Source: Microbacterium aoyamense (GTDB lineage: Bacteria; Actinomycetota; Actinomycetes; Actinomycetales; Microbacteriaceae). Taken from it: DNA of 64,000 nt. A program made the translations under genes and the position numbers. Under the pieces are notes generated by a model. It was not told where the DNA came from. It made no database searches and worked only from the letters and a program-made list of their open reading frames with translations. The DNA lies in NCBI RefSeq assembly GCF_023155855.1, contig NZ_JAKNUT010000002.1, positions 248,001 to 312,000 on the forward strand. The letters run 5' to 3'. Of this stretch, positions 42,529 through 51,877 are shown in pieces (positions within the stretch are counted from its first letter, which is position 1; every line of letters begins with the position of its first letter).

Positions 42529-43944
42529 GTGACGCCCGATCGCCCCGAAAAGCCGCTCGACGACGACGCCGAGAACGGCGTGCTCGCCGACACCGGAAGC
42601 CTCGACACGACGGGGCTCGGGATCATCGGCAACGCGACCGCGCAGGTGAGCGTCTCCCTCCCCGAGGAGTCGGAGGACGACTTCTCGGACGACGACGTCG
42701 TCGACGACGAGGTGCCCTACTCCGATGTCGCCGCCAGCCAGCCGTTCGTCGTGACGATCGACACGGCCGAGGCCGAGGTCGTAGAACCGGTCGACGACGT
42801 CTCCGTGAGCGTGGATGACGATGTCGTGACGGTCGAGCCGATCACCGAGCCCGCTCCGGCGCCGGCACCCGCGTTTCGTCGCGAACCGGCCCCGCGGCCC
42901 GAGCCCGTCACGCGACCCGCCGCCGTCGAGCGCTCCGCGTATCCCGTGGCGGAGGTTGCGCTCACGTCGAAGCGCATCGGCGAGTTCGAGCCCGACCGCG
43001 AGACGGCGGACCTCCTGACGGCGGACCGTCTGCTCGACCCGCACCAGGTCGTCAAGCCCGAGCCCGAGGGTGCGTGGCAGCACTTCGTCTACTCGATCAG
43101 CGGACGCCGCATCAACCTCGGCGACGGGAAGCGCGCCAAGGCGCGCAAGGAGCTCGATCGCCGCATCGCCGCCCCGCTCGCGGGCGGTGCCCGATTCGTG
43201 CCGGTGCTCTCGCGCAAGGGCGGCGTCGGCAAGACGACGATCACGACCCTGCTCGGCATGGCCCTCGCCGACGCGCGTGACGACCGTGTGATCGCCGTCG
43301 ACGCGAACCCCGACCGCGGGACGCTCGCCGAGCGCGTCGCGCGCCCGAGCGGCAAGACCGTCCGCGATCTGGTCCGCATCCACGGCGATGTCGTGGGGTT
43401 CAACGACCTGTCGGCCATCGTCGCGCGGGACGAGACCCGTCTCGATGTCGTCGCATCGGACTCCGATCCCCGGGTGTCCGAGGCGTTCAGCGACCAGGAC
43501 TACGAGGACGTGGCATCCATCGCCGCGCACTACTACTCGATCGTGCTCACCGACACCGGCACGGGCATCGTGCACTCCGTCATGGGCGCGACGCTCGCGC
43601 GTGCGAACGAGCTCGTCATCGTGTCGGGTCTCAGCGTCGACGAGGCGCGTCTCGCGTCCGAGACGCTCACCTGGCTCGAGACGAACGGATACGCGGATGC
43701 CGTGCGCGGCGCTGTCGTCGTGCTCAACAATGCGCGCCCCGGTGTGCCGCTCGTGAAGCCCGAAGAGCTCGACGCGCACTTCCGCACGCGCGTACGCTCG
43801 GTCGTGCGGATGCCCTACGACCCGCACATCGCGGCCGGCAGCGCGATCACGTTCCGTGACCTCCAGCCCGAGACGCGGCAGGCCGCTCGCGAACTCGCGG
43901 CGGCGGTCGTGGAAGGGCTGCGCGCCCTCGCGCCGGCGGCCTGA
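42529..43944 (+). CDS. MinD/ParA-like ATPase with long acidic N terminus
   Basis: A 471-residue protein. The first 170 residues are acidic and Pro/Val rich, probably disordered ([11 protein letters not shown]). The ATPase core starts at [11 protein letters not shown] near residue 230, with V-D-A-N-P-D-R-G in place of the usual D-x-D-x-Q switch I, as in secretion-linked or septum-linked MinD-like proteins of actinobacteria. GTG at 42529 is 9 bases after TTGGAG. 1 bp separates it from peptide deformylase. Role unknown. Confidence 0.85.
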   Translation: MTPDRPEKPLDDDAENGVLADTGSLDTTGLGIIGNATAQVSVSLPEESEDDFSDDDVVDDEVPYSDVAASQPFVVTIDTAEAEVVEPVDDVSVSVDDDVVTVEPITEPAPAPAPAFRREPAPRPEPVTRPAAVERSAYPVAEVALTSKRIGEFEPDRETADLLTADRLLDPHQVVKPEPEGAWQHFVYSISGRRINLGDGKRAKARKELDRRIAAPLAGGARFVPVLSRKGGVGKTTITTLLGMALADARDDRVIAVDANPDRGTLAERVARPSGKTVRDLVRIHGDVVGFNDLSAIVARDETRLDVVASDSDPRVSEAFSDQDYEDVASIAAHYYSIVLTDTGTGIVHSVMGATLARANELVIVSGLSVDEARLASETLTWLETNGYADAVRGAVVVLNNARPGVPLVKPEELDAHFRTRVRSVVRMPYDPHIAAGSAITFRDLQPETRQAARELAAAVVEGLRALAPAA

Positions 43945-43945
43945 C

Positions 43946-44437
43946 GTGGCTGTCAGGCCCATCCGGGTCTTCGGCGACCCGGTCCTGCGCTCGGCGTGCG
44001 CGCACGTCGGGACGATCGACGAGGGGACCCGCGCACTCGTGCAGGACCTCATCGACACCGTCGAGCTGCCCGGCCGCGCCGGCGTCGCAGCGAATCAGAT
44101 CGGTGTGGGCGTCCGCGTCTTCAGCTACAACATCGACGGCGACATCGGGTACCTCATCAACCCCGAGCTCGTCGAGGTCTCGGGCGAGCCCGAAGCCATC
44201 GGCGAGGGATGCCTGTCGGTTCCGGGTCTGTGGCACGACACCGTGCGCTACCCCCGTGCGACGGCGCGCGGCATCGATCTCGACGGCAACGAGGTCGTGC
44301 TCGAGGGCGAGGGGCTGCTCGCCCAGGCGCTGCAGCACGAGATCGACCACCTCGACGGCAAGCTCTACATCGACCGCCTCACCCCCGAGACGCGCCGGAT
44401 CGCGATGCGCGAGATCCGCGAGTCCAGCTGGTTCTGA
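43946..44437 (+). CDS. def: Peptide deformylase
   Basis: A 163-residue metalloenzyme that removes the formyl group from new proteins. Motif I is [10 protein letters not shown] near residue 45, motif II E-G-C-L-S-V with Cys89, and motif III Q-H-E-I-D-H-L with the metal histidines 131 and 135. All metal ligands are intact. Motif I has V-A-A-N-Q instead of the usual L-A-A-x-Q. GTG start right after the MinD-like gene, so co-transcribed. Confidence 0.95.
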   Translation: MAVRPIRVFGDPVLRSACAHVGTIDEGTRALVQDLIDTVELPGRAGVAANQIGVGVRVFSYNIDGDIGYLINPELVEVSGEPEAIGEGCLSVPGLWHDTVRYPRATARGIDLDGNEVVLEGEGLLAQALQHEIDHLDGKLYIDRLTPETRRIAMREIRESSWF

Positions 44438-44457
44438 CGGCAGGGTCGAGGGCTTCG

Positions 44458-44685
44458 CTCGAGCCGTCGCGATGGGTCGGATGGATGCCGTTCGGGTGGC
44501 CGTTCGCGACGGTTCGCTGCGACGGTGCCCGTCGTGGGGTGCTCGAGCCGTCGCGATGGGTCGGATGGATGCCGTGCGGGTGGCCGTTCGCGACGGTTCG
44601 CTGTGACGGTGCCCGTCGTGGGGTGCTCGAGCCGTCGCGATGGGTCGGATGGATGCCGTGCGGGTGGCCGTTCGCGACGGTTCGC
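44458..44685. repeat. 84-bp tandem repeat, about 2.7 copies, in a 320-base gap
   Basis: The unit starting CTCGAGCCGTCGCGATGGGT begins at 44458, 44542 and 44626 and ends within the third copy near 44685. Copies differ at only a few positions. Because 84 is divisible by three, frames stay open through all copies and produce 28-residue periodic peptides, which look like artefacts. No gene is called in 44438–44759. Confidence 0.9.
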
Positions 44686-44711
44686 GGCCAGCGCGTGGAT
44701 GACGGAACGAC

Positions 44712-44743
44712 GAAGCCCGGACCTCCGTAGAGGCCCGGGCTTC
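44712..44743. terminator. Hairpin terminator ahead of fadD end
   Basis: GAAGCCCGG (44712–44720) pairs with CCGGGCTTC (44735–44743), with an inner CCTC/GAGG stem. It lies between convergent def and fadD genes. Confidence 0.85.
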
Positions 44744-44759
44744 CGGCATCCGTCCGCTC

Positions 44760-46586
44760 TTACGAAAGCGAGACGTTCGTCGTATTGACGGGCACCGCGT
44801 AGATCTCCTCCACGTCGCCGGCGAAGTCGTCCATGATGACGTTGCGCTTGATGCTCATCTTGGGCGTCAGGTGGCCGCTCGCCTCGGTCCACTCCGTCGG
44901 GAGGATCGTGAACTTGCGGATCGACTCGGCGCGCGAGACGTTCTTGTTGGCGATGTCGATCGCGCGCTGGACTTCGGCGCGCACGGCGGGGTTCTTGGCG
45001 GCATCCGCGAGTGACATGTCGCCGGGCAGCTCATTGTTCGCGAGCCACGTCGGGAGCATCTCGGAGTCGAGAGTGACGAGTGCCGCGATGAACGGCTTCT
45101 GGTCACCGACGACGACGACCTGGCCGACGATCGGGTTCGCGCGGATCGGGTCTTCGAGCGCGGCGGGGGCGACGTTCTTGCCGCCGGCCGTGACGATGAT
45201 CTCCTTCTTGCGGCCCGTGATCTTGAGGAAGCCCTCATCGTCGAACGTGCCGATGTCGCCCGTCTTGAACCAGTCACCGTCGAACGCCGCGGCCGTGGCC
45301 TCGGGGTTGCGCCAGTACTCCTTGAAGACGTTGATGCCGCGGACCTCGACCTCGCCGTCGTCCCCCAGACGGACGCCCACACCGGGGAGCGCGGGGCCGA
45401 CGGTGCCGATCTTCGACTTCTTGGCGAGGTTGACCGTCGCGGGAGCGGTCGTCTCGGTGAGGCCGTAGCCCTCGAGGATCACGACGCCGAGGCTGTGGAA
45501 GAAGTGGCCGAGGCGCGGCCCCAGCGGCGCCGAGCCCGAGATCGCGTAGACGACACGGCCGCCCATGGCCTCGCGCAGCTTGCTGTAGACGAGCTTGTCG
45601 AACAGCGCGAACTTGATCTTCGTGCCGAACGGGACCTTCTTGCCCTCTTCGAGGAGCTTCGAGTGCTCGATGGCGGTCGCGGCGGCGGCGCGGAAGATCT
45701 TGCCCTTGCCGCCGGCTTCGGCCTTCTGCTCCGCCGAGTTGTAGACCTTCTCGAACACGCGCGGGACCGCGAGGAGGAAGGTCGGCTTGAACGAGCCGAG
45801 AGCGGGGAGCAGCTGCTTCGTGTCGGGCTGGTGGCCCGTCTTGACGCCGGCGTGGATGTCGAGGATCGAGATGAAGCGCGCGAAGATGTGCGCCGTCGTG
45901 ATGAACAGCAGCGTCGACGCATCGGGGACCGTGAGGACCTCTTCGAGCGACTTGGACGAGTTGCGCACGAGCTCGACGAAGTTGCTGTGCGTCAGCACGC
46001 AGCCCTTGGGTCGACCTGTCGAACCGGAGGTGTAGATGAGGGTCGCGATGTCGGCGCCGTTCGCGATGCTGCGTCGGCGCTCGATCTCTTCGTCGGTGAC
46101 GTCCTTGCCCTGCGCGACGAGCTTCTCGAGGTCGCCGGTGTGCATCGCCCACACGGAGCGGATGAGGGGGACCTCGTCGCGGATCTCGTCCAGTCGGGCG
46201 GAGTGGTCGGCGGATTCGACGATGCAGGCGACGGCGCCCGAGTCGGTGAGGTTCCAGGCGATCTGGGCGGGGGAGCTGGTCTCGTAGATCGGGACCATCA
46301 CGGCGCCGGCGAAGAAGAGCGCCATGTCGACGAGCGTCCACTCGTACGTCGTGCGCGCGATGAAGCCGACCTTGTCGCCGGGTTCGATGCCGCCTGCCGT
46401 GAAGCCCTTCGCGAGGGCGATGACCTGCTTGTGGAACTCGGCGGCGGTGATGTCGCGCCAGCCTGCGCCGTCCGGCACGGCGAAGAGGGCCAGGTTCGGC
46501 GTCTTCTTCACGCGCTCCACGAGCAAGTCGGTCACGTTCGCCTGCGGGTCGGCAGGCACGATGGCGGGGACTTCGAACTGAACCAC
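44760..46586 (-). CDS. fadD: Long-chain acyl-CoA synthetase (FadD15-like)
   Basis: A 608-residue adenylate-forming enzyme. The P-loop Y-T-S-G-S-T-G-R-P-K-G lies at about residues 184–194, the adenylation motif G-Y-G-L-T-E-T near 370, and W-F-K-T-G-D-I-G with K-I-T-G-R-K-K near 435–455. The final catalytic lysine region A-S-G-H-L-T-P-K-M-S-I-K-R is intact. Length and position beside plsC and aroG fit FadD15 (Rv2187). GTG at 46586 has AGGAG upstream. Confidence 0.95.
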   Translation of the reverse strand: MVQFEVPAIVPADPQANVTDLLVERVKKTPNLALFAVPDGAGWRDITAAEFHKQVIALAKGFTAGGIEPGDKVGFIARTTYEWTLVDMALFFAGAVMVPIYETSSPAQIAWNLTDSGAVACIVESADHSARLDEIRDEVPLIRSVWAMHTGDLEKLVAQGKDVTDEEIERRRSIANGADIATLIYTSGSTGRPKGCVLTHSNFVELVRNSSKSLEEVLTVPDASTLLFITTAHIFARFISILDIHAGVKTGHQPDTKQLLPALGSFKPTFLLAVPRVFEKVYNSAEQKAEAGGKGKIFRAAAATAIEHSKLLEEGKKVPFGTKIKFALFDKLVYSKLREAMGGRVVYAISGSAPLGPRLGHFFHSLGVVILEGYGLTETTAPATVNLAKKSKIGTVGPALPGVGVRLGDDGEVEVRGINVFKEYWRNPEATAAAFDGDWFKTGDIGTFDDEGFLKITGRKKEIIVTAGGKNVAPAALEDPIRANPIVGQVVVVGDQKPFIAALVTLDSEMLPTWLANNELPGDMSLADAAKNPAVRAEVQRAIDIANKNVSRAESIRKFTILPTEWTEASGHLTPKMSIKRNVIMDDFAGDVEEIYAVPVNTTNVSLS

Positions 46587-46815
46587 GGCAGCTCCTTCGG
46601 TGTCGGGTAACGATCCTTTTCGAGTCTAACCCGGCACGGTCTTCGTCGACGGGCCGATCTGCTGAGACTCGATCCCAGTGTACGTGACCCTCCGTGCCAC
46701 TCCGCGCGGAGCTTCGGCGCCGGGGACTGCGCGCGGATAGACTGCAAGGCGCCGTCGCGCGCATGTCGACCGGCCCCGGCGCCGGAGTCGTGCGCCTACG
46801 AGAGGACACCAGGCA

Positions 46816-47760
46816 GTGCTCAAGGTCGGCATCGACATCGGCGGAACCAAGATCGCCGGAGGCGTCGTCGACGCCGACGGCCGCATCGTCGAGAAGCTCC
46901 GCGTCGATACCCCCACTGACACCGGCGAACTCGCGCGGGCCGTCATCGACATGGCGAAGCACTTCATCGCCGAGCACGACGTCAGCGCCGTGGGCGTCGC
47001 GGCGGCCGGCTTCGTCGACGCCGACCGCGCGACCATCATCCACGCGCCGAACATCGCGTGGCGCAACGAACCGCTCAAGGCCGTGCTCGAGGCCGGCATC
47101 GGCATCCCCGTCACGATCGAGAACGACGCCAACGCGGCAGGCTGGGCCGAGTTCCGCTTCGGCGCCGGCCGCGATGCCGAGCACATGATCATGCTCACGA
47201 TGGGTACGGGAGTCGGCGGCGCCGTCGTGCTCAGCGGTGAGCTCTACCGGGGCGGGCACGGCATCGCGGCCGAGCTCGGCCACACTCGTTTCACCCGCGA
47301 CGGACTGCCCTGCGGCTGCGGGCAGAACGGATGCATCGAGCAGTACGCCTCGGGTCGTGCCCTGCAACGCGAGGCGAACGCGATCGCCGACGGCGGGGGC
47401 ATCGGTGAAGGCCTCGCTGCTCTGCGGGCGGAGAAGGGCACGATCAAGGGCCCTGCGATCTCGCGGCTCGTCCTCGCGGGTGATCCGGGAGCCGTCGAGG
47501 CGCTGCGTCGGGTGGCGACGGCCCTCGGCGAGGCGTGCGGCGGGTTCCAGGCGATCCTCGATCCCGAGCTCTTCGTCATCGGCGGGGGCGTGGCGCAGCT
47601 CGGCGAAGAGCTGCTCGCGCCGGTTCGCATCGCCTACGAGACCTCGCTGCCCGGCTACGGCGATCGGCCGACGGCATCCTTCGCCATCGCGGAGCTCGGC
47701 AACGACGCGGGACTCATCGGGGTCGCCGACCTCGCGGTGCCGTCCGGAGAGGTGGCGTAG
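46816..47760 (+). CDS. glk: ROK-family glucokinase
   Basis: A 314-residue sugar kinase with D-I-G-G-T-K-I-A at residues 6–13, the E-N-D-A-N-A-A-G sugar site near residue 102, G-T-G-V-G-G-A-V phosphate loop near 136 and the ROK zinc motif C-G-C-G-Q-N-G-C-I-E-Q near 166. The residues for glucose (E-L-G-H) are present. GTG start; a TAGACT about 70 bases upstream may be its promoter. Forms a unit with plsC, which starts 3 bp downstream. Confidence 0.92.
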   Translation: MLKVGIDIGGTKIAGGVVDADGRIVEKLRVDTPTDTGELARAVIDMAKHFIAEHDVSAVGVAAAGFVDADRATIIHAPNIAWRNEPLKAVLEAGIGIPVTIENDANAAGWAEFRFGAGRDAEHMIMLTMGTGVGGAVVLSGELYRGGHGIAAELGHTRFTRDGLPCGCGQNGCIEQYASGRALQREANAIADGGGIGEGLAALRAEKGTIKGPAISRLVLAGDPGAVEALRRVATALGEACGGFQAILDPELFVIGGGVAQLGEELLAPVRIAYETSLPGYGDRPTASFAIAELGNDAGLIGVADLAVPSGEVA

Positions 47761-47763
47761 CCG

Positions 47764-48450
47764 ATGTTCTACTGGCTCATGAAGTACGTCGTGATCGGGC
47801 CGATCGTCAAGGCGATCTGGCGCCCGTGGATCATCGGGCGTCGCAACGTCCCCGCCGAGGGCGCGGCGATCCTCGCGAGCAATCACCTGTCCGTCATGGA
47901 CTCGGTCTTCCTCCCGCTCATGATCGATCGCCGCATGTCGTTCCTCGCCAAGAGCGACTACTTCACGGGCAGGGGCATCAAAGGCTGGTCGACCCGCATG
48001 TTCATGAAGGCGACGGGGCAGATCCCCATCGACCGGTCGGGCGGCAAGGCATCCGAAGCATCGCTCAACACGGGGCTCCAGGTGCTCGGCCGCGGCGACC
48101 TGCTCGGCATCTATCCCGAGGGCACGCGGAGTCCGGACGGACGGCTGTATCGCGGACGCACGGGACTTGCGCGGATGGCGCTCGAAGCGCGTGTGCCCGT
48201 CGTGCCGGTCGTCATGGTCGACACCGAGACGATGCTTCCCATCGGGCACACGATCCCGCGCGTCGTGCGCATCGGTGTCGTGATCGGCGAGCCCCTCGAC
48301 TTCTCGCGCTTCGCCGGCATGGAGGGCGATCGCTACATCCTTCGCTCGGTGACCGACGAGATCATGGTCGCGCTCCAGCGACTCGGCGAGCAGCAGTACG
48401 ACGACGTGTACGCGTCGACCGTGAAGGACCGGCTTCCCGCGAAGGCGTGA
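47764..48450 (+). CDS. plsC: 1-acylglycerol-3-phosphate acyltransferase (PlsC)
   Basis: A 228-residue membrane-associated enzyme for phosphatidic acid synthesis. Motif I is N-H-L-S-V-M-D-S (the H-x4-D catalytic dyad) near residue 41, motif III Y-P-E-G-T-R-S near 117, and motif IV V-P-V-V-P-V-V near 143. An amphipathic N-terminal helix anchors it. Its gene starts 3 bp after glk, and the neighbourhood matches Rv2182c. Confidence 0.92.
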   Translation: MFYWLMKYVVIGPIVKAIWRPWIIGRRNVPAEGAAILASNHLSVMDSVFLPLMIDRRMSFLAKSDYFTGRGIKGWSTRMFMKATGQIPIDRSGGKASEASLNTGLQVLGRGDLLGIYPEGTRSPDGRLYRGRTGLARMALEARVPVVPVVMVDTETMLPIGHTIPRVVRIGVVIGEPLDFSRFAGMEGDRYILRSVTDEIMVALQRLGEQQYDDVYASTVKDRLPAKA

Positions 48451-48487
48451 CGGCCGCAACACGGCCAGCGAGGCATCCTGACGCCGA

Positions 48488-48493
48488 TAGACT
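48488..48493 (+). promoter_or_regulatory. -10 hexamer of a leaderless promoter for aroG
   Basis: TAGACT, 6 bases before the ATG at 48500. Confidence 0.55.
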
Positions 48494-48499
48494 TGGCGG

Positions 48500-49837
48500 A
48501 TGCTTCAGCACCTCGACGCGCTCGACCACTGGCGGACTCTGCCGATCAAGCAGCAGCCCTCGTGGCCCGACGCCGATGCGGTGGCCGCCGTCTCCGACGA
48601 GATCAGCAGCCTCCCCCCGCTCGTCTTCGCGGGCGAGGTCGACAACCTGCGCGATCGGCTCGCACGCGCCGCGTCCGGCCAGGCCTTCCTGCTGCAGGGC
48701 GGCGACTGCGCCGAGACCTTCGCGGGTGCGACCGCCGAGCAGATCCGCAACCGCATCAAGACGATCCTGCAGATGGCGGTCGTCCTGACGTACGGAGCGT
48801 CGATGCCCGTCGTCAAGATGGGCCGGATGGCGGGCCAGTTCGCCAAGCCCCGGTCGAGCGACTCCGAGACGCGCGGCGACGTCACACTCCCGGCCTACCG
48901 CGGGGACATCGTCAACGGCTACGACTTCACCGAACTCTCGCGCCAGGCCGACCCGCAGCGACTGCTGAAGGGCTACCACACCGCGGCATCCACCATCAAT
49001 CTCATCCGCGCGTTCACACAGGGCGGTTTCGCCGACCTGCGCGAAGTCCACTCGTGGAACAAAGGCTTCGCCCAGAACCCGGCCAACCAGCAGTACGAGC
49101 GGCTCGCGACCGAGATCGACCGCGCCATCAAGTTCATGGAGGCGGCGGGCGCCGACTTCGACGAGCTCAAGCGCGTCGAGTTCTACACGGGCCACGAGGG
49201 CCTGCTGATGGACTACGAGCGTCCCATGACCCGCATCGACTCGCGCACGGCGACGCCGTACAACACGTCGGCGCACTTCCTGTGGATCGGCGAGCGCACG
49301 CGCGATCTCGACGGCGCTCACGTCGACTACTTCTCGAAGATCCGCAACCCCATCGGGGTCAAGCTCGGACCCACCACGTCGACCGACACGGCTCTCGCGC
49401 TCATCGACAAGCTCGATCCCGAGCGCGAGCCCGGCCGCCTGACGTTCATCACGCGCATGGGTGCGGGCAAGATCCGCGACGCGCTTCCGCCGCTCCTCGA
49501 GGCCGTGCGCGACTCGGGCGCGACCCCGCTGTGGGTCACCGACCCGATGCACGGCAACGGCATCACGACGCCGACGGGGTACAAGACCCGCCGCTTCGAC
49601 GACGTCGTCGACGAGGTGCGCGGCTTCTTCGAGGCGCACCGGGCGGTCGGAACGTTCCCCGGCGGCATCCACGTCGAACTCACGGGCGACGACGTCACCG
49701 AGTGCCTCGGCGGCTCGGAGGAGATCGACGAGGCCGCACTGGCGACGCGCTACGAGTCGCTGTGCGACCCGCGCCTGAACCACATGCAGAGCCTCGAGCT
49801 CGCGTTCCTCGTGGCCGAGGAGCTCGAGAAGCTCTGA
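48500..49837 (+). CDS. aroG: Class II 3-deoxy-7-phosphoheptulonate synthase (DAHP synthase)
   Basis: A 445-residue enzyme for the first step of the shikimate pathway, condensing phosphoenolpyruvate and erythrose-4-phosphate. Class II motifs: L-L-Q-G-G-D-C-A-E-T-F (metal Cys) near residue 72, F-A-K-P-R-S, R-N-P-I-G-V-K-L-G-P, and W-V-T-D-P-M-H-G-N with the metal histidine near 350. Length and order fit AroG of actinobacteria. Leaderless ATG. Confidence 0.97.
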   Translation: MLQHLDALDHWRTLPIKQQPSWPDADAVAAVSDEISSLPPLVFAGEVDNLRDRLARAASGQAFLLQGGDCAETFAGATAEQIRNRIKTILQMAVVLTYGASMPVVKMGRMAGQFAKPRSSDSETRGDVTLPAYRGDIVNGYDFTELSRQADPQRLLKGYHTAASTINLIRAFTQGGFADLREVHSWNKGFAQNPANQQYERLATEIDRAIKFMEAAGADFDELKRVEFYTGHEGLLMDYERPMTRIDSRTATPYNTSAHFLWIGERTRDLDGAHVDYFSKIRNPIGVKLGPTTSTDTALALIDKLDPEREPGRLTFITRMGAGKIRDALPPLLEAVRDSGATPLWVTDPMHGNGITTPTGYKTRRFDDVVDEVRGFFEAHRAVGTFPGGIHVELTGDDVTECLGGSEEIDEAALATRYESLCDPRLNHMQSLELAFLVAEELEKL

Positions 49838-49867
49838 CGCGTCGAGCGCCCACGCGATCGCGTCAGG

Positions 49868-51808
49868 TCAGTTCGACTCGATCGCGAGGGAGACGACCGT
49901 GCCTTTGACGCGCATCGCATTCGCTCCCGGATCCTGCGCCTCGACGCGGGTCGCGCCGTTCGGGAAGAGGTCCCACGCGGTGAAGTAGGACACCTTGAAT
50001 CCGGCATCGGCCAGCTTCTGCTTCGCCTCGTCGCGCGTGAGTCCGACGACGTTCGGCACGGCGAAGAGCGGAGGGCCGGACGAGACGATGAGCGGCACGC
50101 TGTTGCCCGGGCTCCACGACGTCCCCTCGGGGGGAGCGCCGATCCCGATGACGCGCCCCTCCTCGATCGACTCGCTGGCTTCCTGGCTCGTGCCCGATAC
50201 CGTCAGCTCGACGGCGGCGAGAGCCGCGGTCGCGTCTTCGACGCTGGCGCCCGCGACATCCGGCAGCTGCCCCGCCGAGACCGTCAGTGTCGCCGTGTCG
50301 CCCTGGTGGACCGTGCACGCGACCGTGCAGTCGATCGGGTCGCCGCCGGCTGCGGGGACGATGGATGCCGTGAGCACGACATCCACCGCGACGTCGGCCG
50401 AGAAGACGCGGGACGCGTCATCCTCCACCGAGACGCTGTTCTCCTGCAGATACGTGCGCGCCTGATCCTCGCTCATGCCGGCGAGCGGGTTGAGGGACAC
50501 CTCGGCCGGGCCGAGTGAGACGTACACCTCGACCGGTGCGTTCTTGTCGACGCGCGTGCCGGCTTCGGGCACGGTGCGGATGACAGTGCCCGCCGCGACT
50601 TCGAGGCTGTTCTCGCTCTTCTCGACGGCCACCAGCGTGTCCTGCAGCAGACGATCCGAGGCCTGCTGGAAGGTCCCGCCCGAAACGTCGGCGACCGCCA
50701 CCATGGAGCCCGGCCCGGAGCCGAACCACCAGCCGGCTCCGCCGGCGGCGCCGGCGAGCAGCAGCACGAGCACCAGCATCCACCAGCCGCGCACCGACCG
50801 CTTCTTCGTCGCCCGACGCAGGCGCGTCGCGTTGTCCGCGGCATCGAGCGGAGCTGTGGCGGTCGAGCCCGTGACGGGGAGGACCTGCGTGAGCTCGCCC
50901 GACGGGATGCCCTCGTCGCGGATCGTGCCGACGGGCGGGGTGCGGGTGATCTGGGGCGAGATGCCGAGCTCGCGCTCGATCTCGCGCAGTCGGTCGAGCA
51001 TCACGCGCGCATCGAGCGGGCGGTCGTCGGGGGAGCGTTCGGTCGCCCACAGGACCAGCTCGTCGAGCTGCTCGGGGACGCCGGGGTTCTTGACGCTCGG
51101 CCGCGGCACCGAGTCGGTCGCATGCTGGAAGGCGATCTGCATCGGCTGCTCGCCCTTGTAGGGCTGCTCGCCCGTGAGCATCTCGTACAGCATGATTCCG
51201 AGCGCGTAGATGTCGCTGCGGGCATCGGCCGTGCCGCGGGTGACGAGCTCCGGGGCGAGGTAGGCGATCGTGCCGAGGAGCTGGGCCCCGGTGGCGGTGT
51301 TCGCGGTCGTGGCGCGCGCGAGTCCGAAGTCGCCGATCTTGACGCGGCCGTCCTCGGCGAGCAGGACGTTCTCGGGCTTGACGTCGCGATGGACGATGCC
51401 GGCGCGGTGGGCGGCGGCAAGACCCGAGAGGATCGCGTCCATGATCGTCACGGCCTGCGGCACCGTGAGCCGCCGCTGTTCGCGCAGCAGGTCGCGCAGC
51501 GTCACGCCGGGCAGGTACTCCATGACGAGGTACGCCATCTCGCCGTCCTGGCCCTGGTCGAAGACGTTGACGACGTGCGGGTCGGCCAGTCGCGCCGCGG
51601 CACGGGCCTCCTGGATGAAGCGGCTCTGGAACACGGAGTCGTCGCTCAAGTGGCCGTGCATGACCTTGAGGGCGACGCGACGCTCGAGGCGCAGATCGGT
51701 CGCGACGTAGACGGTCGCCATCCCTCCGCGAGCGATGCGGGCGCGCACGCGGTATCGGCCGTCCACCAGACGGCCGATCAGCGGGTCTGCCTGCTGACTC
51801 GTGCTCAC
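49868..51808 (-). CDS. pknL: Ser/Thr protein kinase with four PASTA domains (PknL-like)
   Basis: A 646-residue receptor kinase. Kinase domain (about residues 14–280): glycine loop R-G-G-M-A-T-V-Y, catalytic H-R-D-V-K-P-E-N, D-F-G-L-A-R. A membrane helix lies at about 343–365, then four PASTA repeats to the C terminus that can sense peptidoglycan fragments or lipid II. Its position, next to the Rv2175c-like gene and idsA, fits PknL more than PknB, which lies near the origin with pbpA. GTG at 51808 with TAGACT 6 bases upstream. Confidence 0.9.
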   Translation of the reverse strand: MSTSQQADPLIGRLVDGRYRVRARIARGGMATVYVATDLRLERRVALKVMHGHLSDDSVFQSRFIQEARAAARLADPHVVNVFDQGQDGEMAYLVMEYLPGVTLRDLLREQRRLTVPQAVTIMDAILSGLAAAHRAGIVHRDVKPENVLLAEDGRVKIGDFGLARATTANTATGAQLLGTIAYLAPELVTRGTADARSDIYALGIMLYEMLTGEQPYKGEQPMQIAFQHATDSVPRPSVKNPGVPEQLDELVLWATERSPDDRPLDARVMLDRLREIERELGISPQITRTPPVGTIRDEGIPSGELTQVLPVTGSTATAPLDAADNATRLRRATKKRSVRGWWMLVLVLLLAGAAGGAGWWFGSGPGSMVAVADVSGGTFQQASDRLLQDTLVAVEKSENSLEVAAGTVIRTVPEAGTRVDKNAPVEVYVSLGPAEVSLNPLAGMSEDQARTYLQENSVSVEDDASRVFSADVAVDVVLTASIVPAAGGDPIDCTVACTVHQGDTATLTVSAGQLPDVAGASVEDATAALAAVELTVSGTSQEASESIEEGRVIGIGAPPEGTSWSPGNSVPLIVSSGPPLFAVPNVVGLTRDEAKQKLADAGFKVSYFTAWDLFPNGATRVEAQDPGANAMRVKGTVVSLAIESN

Positions 51809-51814
51809 GACGAA

Positions 51815-51820
51815 AGTCTA
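51815..51820 (-). promoter_or_regulatory. -10 hexamer of a leaderless promoter for the PASTA kinase gene
   Basis: TAGACT on the minus strand, 6 bases before the GTG at 51808. Confidence 0.55.
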
Positions 51821-51877
51821 CGGAGCGGAAGGGGCGACTCCTGGCAGCGGCTCACCTGCACGGCAGGCCCGCGTGAC

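Noticed and set aside
45274..48462. A 1062-codon minus-strand frame across fadD, glk and plsC
   Set aside because: It runs antisense to two complete genes and out of frame through a third; composition is typical of shadow frames.
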